NCBI RefSeq assembly: GCF_003863965.1
Contig: NZ_RRCN01000001.1
Coordinates: 7,375,071 to 7,439,070, forward strand
Source of the DNA: Paenibacillus oralis
Lineage (GTDB): Bacteria; Bacillota; Bacilli; Paenibacillales; Paenibacillaceae
Reading direction: 5' to 3'
DNA length: 64,000 nt
The notes below the pieces were generated by a model. The model saw only the letters and a list, made by a program, of their open reading frames with translations, had not been told where the DNA came from and searched no databases. The number at the start of each line of letters is the position of its first letter. Position 1 is the first letter of the stretch. Shown one piece after another: positions 58,824 to 64,000 of the stretch. The position numbers and the translations under genes were made by a program.

Positions 58824-59272
58824 ATCCGGTCTTTAAAGACATTGAGCATGAGCAATTCTATGAGGGCAACATTCGTATGACCCACAGCCAACATGATCCG
58901 TACCGTCAGGCTTTCTTCTATGTTGTTGGCCTTACGCCGCAAACCCGCCAGCATATCCGCGATCTCTACGATTATGAAGAACAAGCGATTCGCTTGGAGG
59001 CTCTGGAACAAGGCTGGCAAACCAGCACTTCCGTAAAAATGACTCGCCTCGCCTTTAACCTGTACAACGGCTATACCGGAGATGCTGAAACGGGCCGCGA
59101 TCATCCCCGCCATTATAGTCCGTATCATCTATTCGACACCGGGCTGATGCCGTACTTCTTTGAAGCGATCAAGCTTCGTTATGCGGAATATGCCCGCTCC
59201 CTGGAGCTACCGTACTTTCAATTTTCAACAACAGAGACAGAAAACTATGCTTCATATGAACACGAAGCCTGA
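58820..59272 (+). CDS. DUF6075 family protein
   Basis: 150 residues, MNPVFKDIEHEQFYEGNIRM, then DPYRQAFFYVVGLTPQTRQH and MTRLAFNLYNGY, as in small proteins of integrative elements that lie between parB and the large helicase gene. No known function. Confidence 0.75.
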   Translation: MNPVFKDIEHEQFYEGNIRMTHSQHDPYRQAFFYVVGLTPQTRQHIRDLYDYEEQAIRLEALEQGWQTSTSVKMTRLAFNLYNGYTGDAETGRDHPRHYSPYHLFDTGLMPYFFEAIKLRYAEYARSLELPYFQFSTTETENYASYEHEA

Positions 59273-59320
59273 GACATATAGCGCCAGCCTGATTATTCTA
59301 TTCGGAAAGGAGAGCCTGAT

Positions 59321-62300
59321 ATGAGCCGAATTCAACCCTTGCGCCAACTATACGCATCCACTATTAGCGACATCACATCAAGCGGAGACGCCTGGCAACA
59401 ATATCTACACTTTGCTGCATCCATCTACAAATACTCATTTGACAACAGCCTACTCATTTATACCCAACGCCCGGATGCGACCATGCTGGCTCCCCTCCCA
59501 CTATGGAATGAGTTAGGCCGTTATGTGAAAAGGGGCGAAAAGAGCATTGCCGTCTGTGATTTCCAGCAAGGCACTCCGACACTAAGTCATTTGTTCGATG
59601 TCAACCAAACGACAGGCAGACAAGTCCCTGTCCTCTGGAGCCTGGAACAGCTTGATACCGATGAACTGGCTGGGCGTCTGACTTCCTACGATACGCTAAA
59701 CCTCGCTGAAGCCATTTCGCAGCTTGTGCATGACACTGTCCTTTCATCCTGGGAAGAGTGGCTGCAAGACATTGAGCATGACATTCACGATCATTTCCTA
59801 AGTAACATCCCCTTGCTTGGACTAGAGCAACATATGGGCGACTTAATTGAAGACAGTGTTCGCTATCTCATCCATCGCCGCTGTCAGTTGCCTGAACCGA
59901 ATCACACCGACTTTTCAACGATCACCCATTTTGATACTTTACCGCTTGCCGCACGTTTGGGCTATCAGGTGAACACTCACGCCCGTAACTTACTTACGGA
60001 CATTGCCCGTTACGTAAAAATTATGGAACAGGAAAGGAGCCTAGCTCATGAATCATCCCGACAAACCGAAGTTGATGTACCACGAAATGGACGGATTGCT
60101 GTATCCAAACCTGCAAATCTCGAGCGAAGCGACAACCGATCAGCAGCCCCTGGGCAAATTCGGTCGGCTGGCGCTGAACCATCTGAAGAATCATCACCCA
60201 CAACGCTTTCAGATTCTTCAAATGGAAGGCAACCTGATGAAAAAAATGCTGCAGGTCGAACAGGAAGCCATAGAACGGATGGAGCAATTGACCGATCAAC
60301 TGCTTCGCCTTCAGCCCATGCCACAGACGGACGACACATTGAAAAGAGCGCAGCACCTGAATCAGATCAAATCGACAGCAGAGGAACTGGTCATGAACGA
60401 CATCATCCTGAAACCACGGTAACCGAAGCAAATCTCCCTTCTTCCCCATCATCCGAGCCGCCGATAAGCGGTTCTTTTTTTATGCCCAATGAAGGCCCAG
60501 TTCTTTCAGGAACGCGAACAGGAGAAGATATGCTGGCCTATCTGTTAATCAGCGGCAGAGGCGCTATGTCCGGTAAAGAGCGCATTTATCAATTTATAGT
60601 GGATCATCATCCCGTGAAAGCGCCTGATCTGATTGCTTTTCTAAAGCTGCTATATGGCATCGGCGGTGCCAGAGGAGATTTAGGTAGTGGATTGGTCGGC
60701 TACATGACAGATAGTAAAGGCGTTCAGCTTTCCTGGCAGGATGTTTCCGGATCACATGAAGAACAATTCAAATGGAAAAAAGTCAGCGATACGCTACTGC
60801 AACTGATCTCTCATGGACATTACGATGAACAATTTGCTCCTTTTCCGCCTGTAGAACCGGAATGGACGCTATTTGATTATGCCAACAAGCAAGCAGAGAT
60901 TGAAGATGTTTTTGAGGAATCCGAAGACCAGAACGCTTTGCCCAAACATACTGATAAATTGAATCAAGATATGCCTTCTCAGTTAGCAGACGCCAAAATC
61001 ATCGGGGAAAACGCCACTCTTTCCCCAGATTCTCAACCCAAACTCCCCGCTGCACTGAACTATCGCTTTCAAGCCGAACAATCGCCTTATGTATCCGGTG
61101 CAAAGAGCAAATATAAACGGAACGTGGAGGCCATTCGCCTGCTCAAGCAATTGGAATCAGAGCAGCGGCAAGCGACTGCGGAGGAACAACATATTTTAGC
61201 CGGTTATGTGGGCTGGGGTGGATTAGCGAATGCGTTTCATCCTAACGCGAATGGCTGGGAAACCGAATATGCCGAGTTAAAGCAGCTCCTGGATGAAGAC
61301 GAATATGCGGCAGCCCGCAACTCCACCATTACTGCCTTCTATACAGAGCAGTCCTTGATTCAGACCATCCATGCAACATTGCAGCGTTTTGGCTTAACCT
61401 CTGGTGCTGGACGCCGCTTGTTAGAGCCTTCTATGGGCAGCGGAAACTTCTTTTCTGTTCTACCGCCGGAATGGGAGAATGCCGAGCTTCATGGCGTTGA
61501 ACTGGATTCGTTGACGGGACGAATTTCACGACAGCTCTATCCCAAGGCGAACATCCACATCCAAGGGTTTGAGACCATTGACTGGCGCGAACAACGCTTT
61601 GACGCCATATTCTCCAACATTCCCTTTCATAACATTCGCATCCATGATCGCCGTTACAGCAGCAGCTATTACATTCATGACTACTTTTTCATCCGTTCTC
61701 TGGACTTGCTCAAACCTGGAGGGATTCTCACCTTTATCGTCAGCAAAGGCACCATGGACAAACAGGACTCCAGTGTGCGGCAGATCCTGGCACAGAAAGC
61801 GGAATTAATCGGGATGGTTCGCTTGCCGAATACTACCTTTCAATCGCTGGCCGGAGCTACAGTCACAACAGATATTGTATTTCTACAAAAATTGGAGTCC
61901 TCGCTCCCCCTCACTCAAGAAGACATGCCGGAATGGATTGAAATTGGTGAAACGGCTGACGGTGTGCCTGTCAATCGCTATTACCTGTCTCATCCTGAAA
62001 TGCTGCTTGGACAAATGCAATGGGATCGTGGCATGTACGGTGCAGAGAAAACCAGCGCCTGTATTCCACACGAGGAACAGCCTCTGCTTCACTCCTTGGA
62101 GAAAGCGCTTGGTACATTGCAAGCTCGCTTTCCTGACTTGCCAGAGCAAGTTACACAAGAAAGCAACACCCGCTCCTCCCTCCTACTGGATGAGGAAGAG
62201 GAGCCAATTCGAAAAGCGCCGCCTGGCACAAAAAACTTTACGTTTATCGTCGAACAGGAACGCATTTATTACTGTGAAAACGGTATTCTTCTCCCTCAAG

Positions 62301-64000
62301 ACATCAAAGGGAAAAAGGCAGAGCGCATCAAAGGCTTATGCGCCATTCGTGCAGCGCTACTGGATGTAATCGAAATCCAATCCCGTGAATACGGCTTTGA
62401 AGCAGATGAACTGAAGCAAGCCCAGTCCAGACTGAATCACATCTATGACCGGTTTGTTCATCCGTATGGAGCCATTAACGAACGGGCCAATACTTCTGCT
62501 TTTGCTGATGACGACCAACTACCGCTTTTGCGCTCCATTGAAGATCTTACAGAAGATAAAACCTGGACAAAAGCCACTATTTTCAGCCGTCCGACCATTA
62601 GGGTCAACACCTTGCCGGAACATACGGATGATCCACTGGAAGCCTTGCAAATCTGCCTGAACCACCGATTGCGCATCGACCTGCCGTATATCGCCCATCT
62701 TTGCGGCAAAACCACGGATGAAGTACGGGAGGCGCTTGGTGAACGCATTTTTCAAAATCCGCAACACTATACAGGAGGTGCAGATGAAGGCTGGGAGTTG
62801 GACGAAGAATACTTGTCCGGCAACGTCAAAGACAAGCTCGCCTATGCCACGCTCAAAGCACAGGAGTACCCGGATGTATTTCAGCGCAATGTTGCCGCGC
62901 TTACTCGCGTCCAACCTGCTCCGCTGCTGCCGGGAGACATCGACTTCCGTATCGGCAGCCCCTGGATTCCAGTTAAAGTATATCGGACCTTTATGTATGA
63001 AACGTTTGGCACAGCCCGAATCATGCAGGATTCGAAGACCATTGATGTAGACTATCTCGAATACACTAATACATGGCGCGTATCCGGCAAATCTTTGGAA
63101 AGAGGCTCGATTAAAGTTAACCAAACCTTCGGCACAGGGCGAGCCAACGCTTATGAGATTTTTGAAAGCACCCTCAATCTACAAAGCATTACCGTGCGCG
63201 ATCCGGTCACGTATCTGGATGTGAACGGCAATGAGCAGATCAAGTATGTGGTCAATGCCAAGGAAACGATGGTTGCCCGCGCAAAGCAGCAACAGATGAA
63301 AGAAGCTTTTGCATCCTGGCTTTTTCGGGATAAGGAACGATCCGATACGCTACTCTCGATTTACAACGACAAATTCAATACGATTCGTCCCCGCACATAT
63401 GACGGCGATCATCTGGTGTTTCAGGGTATGAATCAAGAAATGAGTCTACGCAAGCATCAACGGGATGTGGCAGCCCGCATTATTTACTCCGGCACAGCGC
63501 TTATGGCTCATGAAGTCGGAGCTGGTAAAACGGCGGCGATGATTGCTGCAGGCATGTATTTGAAGCGGATTGGCGCGGTTCACAAGCCTTTATACTGCGT
63601 TCCCAATCACTTGACTGAGCAGTGGGCTAACGAATTTTTGCGCTTTTTCCCCTCTGCCAATGTATTAGTAACCACGAAAAAGGATTTTACTTTGGCTAAC
63701 CGTCAACGATTCGTTGCTAAAATTGCGATGGGTAACTACGATGCCGTCATTATCGGCCATTCGCAATTCGAGAAAATTCCCATCTCACGTGAACGGCAGG
63801 AGCAGATCCTGCAAGATGAAATCCGTAACGTCTCCCGCATGATTAACCAGATGAAAAAAGAAAAAGGCGACAACTGGAGCATCAAGCAAATGGTTGTGTT
63901 TGAAAACAACCTGAAATCCCGCTTGGAACGCCTGATAAATGAAAGTAAAAAAGACGACTTGCTCACTTTTGAACAGCTTGGCGTAGATATGTTATTCGTC
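59321..64000 (+). CDS. Very large DNA methylase/SNF2-type helicase of an integrative element (3' end outside window)
   Basis: Open for 1560 codons to the window edge; AAAGGAG precedes the ATG at 59321. N-terminal part: FDNSLLIYTQRPDATMLAPL as in element proteins with an ArdC-like N-domain. Then a low-complexity linker (about residues 235-385), an N6-methylase-like Rossmann part (LLEPSMGSGNFFSVLP; ILTFIVSKGTMDKQDSSVRQ, with SNIPFHN at the NPPF position) and the start of a helicase (MAHEVGAGKTAAMIAAGMYL; PNHLTEQWANEFL). Proteins of this kind often exceed 2000 residues in conjugative elements. The linker is unusual because another gene (60048-60422) is encoded in a different frame across it. Confidence 0.85.
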   Translation, partial: MSRIQPLRQLYASTISDITSSGDAWQQYLHFAASIYKYSFDNSLLIYTQRPDATMLAPLPLWNELGRYVKRGEKSIAVCDFQQGTPTLSHLFDVNQTTGRQVPVLWSLEQLDTDELAGRLTSYDTLNLAEAISQLVHDTVLSSWEEWLQDIEHDIHDHFLSNIPLLGLEQHMGDLIEDSVRYLIHRRCQLPEPNHTDFSTITHFDTLPLAARLGYQVNTHARNLLTDIARYVKIMEQERSLAHESSRQTEVDVPRNGRIAVSKPANLERSDNRSAAPGQIRSAGAEPSEESSPTTLSDSSNGRQPDEKNAAGRTGSHRTDGAIDRSTASPSAHATDGRHIEKSAAPESDQIDSRGTGHERHHPETTVTEANLPSSPSSEPPISGSFFMPNEGPVLSGTRTGEDMLAYLLISGRGAMSGKERIYQFIVDHHPVKAPDLIAFLKLLYGIGGARGDLGSGLVGYMTDSKGVQLSWQDVSGSHEEQFKWKKVSDTLLQLISHGHYDEQFAPFPPVEPEWTLFDYANKQAEIEDVFEESEDQNALPKHTDKLNQDMPSQLADAKIIGENATLSPDSQPKLPAALNYRFQAEQSPYVSGAKSKYKRNVEAIRLLKQLESEQRQATAEEQHILAGYVGWGGLANAFHPNANGWETEYAELKQLLDEDEYAAARNSTITAFYTEQSLIQTIHATLQRFGLTSGAGRRLLEPSMGSGNFFSVLPPEWENAELHGVELDSLTGRISRQLYPKANIHIQGFETIDWREQRFDAIFSNIPFHNIRIHDRRYSSSYYIHDYFFIRSLDLLKPGGILTFIVSKGTMDKQDSSVRQILAQKAELIGMVRLPNTTFQSLAGATVTTDIVFLQKLESSLPLTQEDMPEWIEIGETADGVPVNRYYLSHPEMLLGQMQWDRGMYGAEKTSACIPHEEQPLLHSLEKALGTLQARFPDLPEQVTQESNTRSSLLLDEEEEPIRKAPPGTKNFTFIVEQERIYYCENGILLPQDIKGKKAERIKGLCAIRAALLDVIEIQSREYGFEADELKQAQSRLNHIYDRFVHPYGAINERANTSAFADDDQLPLLRSIEDLTEDKTWTKATIFSRPTIRVNTLPEHTDDPLEALQICLNHRLRIDLPYIAHLCGKTTDEVREALGERIFQNPQHYTGGADEGWELDEEYLSGNVKDKLAYATLKAQEYPDVFQRNVAALTRVQPAPLLPGDIDFRIGSPWIPVKVYRTFMYETFGTARIMQDSKTIDVDYLEYTNTWRVSGKSLERGSIKVNQTFGTGRANAYEIFESTLNLQSITVRDPVTYLDVNGNEQIKYVVNAKETMVARAKQQQMKEAFASWLFRDKERSDTLLSIYNDKFNTIRPRTYDGDHLVFQGMNQEMSLRKHQRDVAARIIYSGTALMAHEVGAGKTAAMIAAGMYLKRIGAVHKPLYCVPNHLTEQWANEFLRFFPSANVLVTTKKDFTLANRQRFVAKIAMGNYDAVIIGHSQFEKIPISRERQEQILQDEIRNVSRMINQMKKEKGDNWSIKQMVVFENNLKSRLERLINESKKDDLLTFEQLGVDMLFV
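60048..60422 (+). CDS. tnpV: TnpV-like protein, nested in another frame of the helicase gene
   Basis: 124 residues, ATG with GGAAAGGAG about 8 nt upstream. The pattern LGKFGRLALNHLKNHHPQRF, EGNLMKKMLQVEQEAIERME and LNQIKSTAEELVMNDIIL matches the small TnpV proteins of Tn4451-type and related elements (role unclear). It lies entirely within the helicase coding region, one frame off, where the helicase frame is low-complexity Ser/Arg/Asp-rich sequence. Both frames look maintained, and I read this as true overprinting. Confidence 0.7.
   Translation: MNHPDKPKLMYHEMDGLLYPNLQISSEATTDQQPLGKFGRLALNHLKNHHPQRFQILQMEGNLMKKMLQVEQEAIERMEQLTDQLLRLQPMPQTDDTLKRAQHLNQIKSTAEELVMNDIILKPR

Overview
The window looks like chromosome of a Gram-positive endospore-former of the Paenibacillus type. 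Evidence: strong GGAGG-type ribosome sites, sigma-A promoters with 17-bp spacers, Zur boxes of the Bacillus type (TCGTAAT-N-ATTACGA), a LicT-type antiterminator site and a mixed base composition. The genus is an inference; no rRNA gene is present. About 10.9-55.0 kb is one long zinc-homeostasis region, with mobile or decayed DNA on both sides.

Left flank (1-10.8 kb): a broken ExeA-type ATPase, a dead IS5/IS427-type insertion sequence, an AT-rich beta-glucoside operon (licT-bglP-bglA) with its antiterminator leader, a transposase stub, a piece of a T-box leader, a truncated conjugation-type ATPase, phage-like small genes, a decayed secreted-protein gene and an MFS transporter remnant.

Zinc region (10.9-55.0 kb): I count 12 Zur boxes, each lying inside or just downstream of a recognisable promoter. 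They front three COG0523 (CobW-type) GTPase genes or operons, a methyltransferase/FecCD-type uptake/ferredoxin/CobW operon, zinc-independent GTP cyclohydrolase folE2, znuCBA-zur-rpsN2, rpmG2-cobW3, a second FecB/FecC/FecD-type uptake operon and its separately located ATPase, an ABC exporter, a hydrolase-YcaO-Crp-like operon, and a methyltransferase close to a nik/opp-type transporter operon. Cells starved of zinc would thus swap zinc-containing ribosomal proteins L33 and S14 and the zinc-dependent GTP cyclohydrolase for zinc-free versions, import zinc through ZnuABC, and probably take up one or more chelated forms.

The most interesting piece is 40.3-48.8 kb. A single Zur box sits between divergent promoters for an ABC exporter and for a hydrolase-YcaO-Crp-like operon. 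Next to it lie a 45-residue His-containing peptide gene, an E1-like (TOMM cyclodehydratase partner) protein that has lost its zinc-binding cysteines, a flavin reductase and an uptake ATPase. I propose that this is a zinc-starvation-induced RiPP pathway, possibly making a zinc-binding peptide (zincophore). That product is an inference, not something seen.

Inside the zinc region (26.7-37.1 kb) is an unrelated cell-envelope block: LCP and O-acyltransferase genes, a solute-binding protein/HlyD-like adaptor/two permease operon, and a lipoprotein-histidine kinase-response regulator operon. Three promoters in this block share 11-bp-spaced repeats of AGTTGTAA and are probably one regulon.

Right flank (55-64 kb): a dead ECF-type ATPase, a truncated mobile-element protein, then a 53-nt 3' piece of tRNA-Leu that marks the left end of an integrative element carrying parA, parB, a DUF6075 gene and a very large DNA methylase/helicase gene (open at the window end) with a tnpV-like gene nested in another frame.
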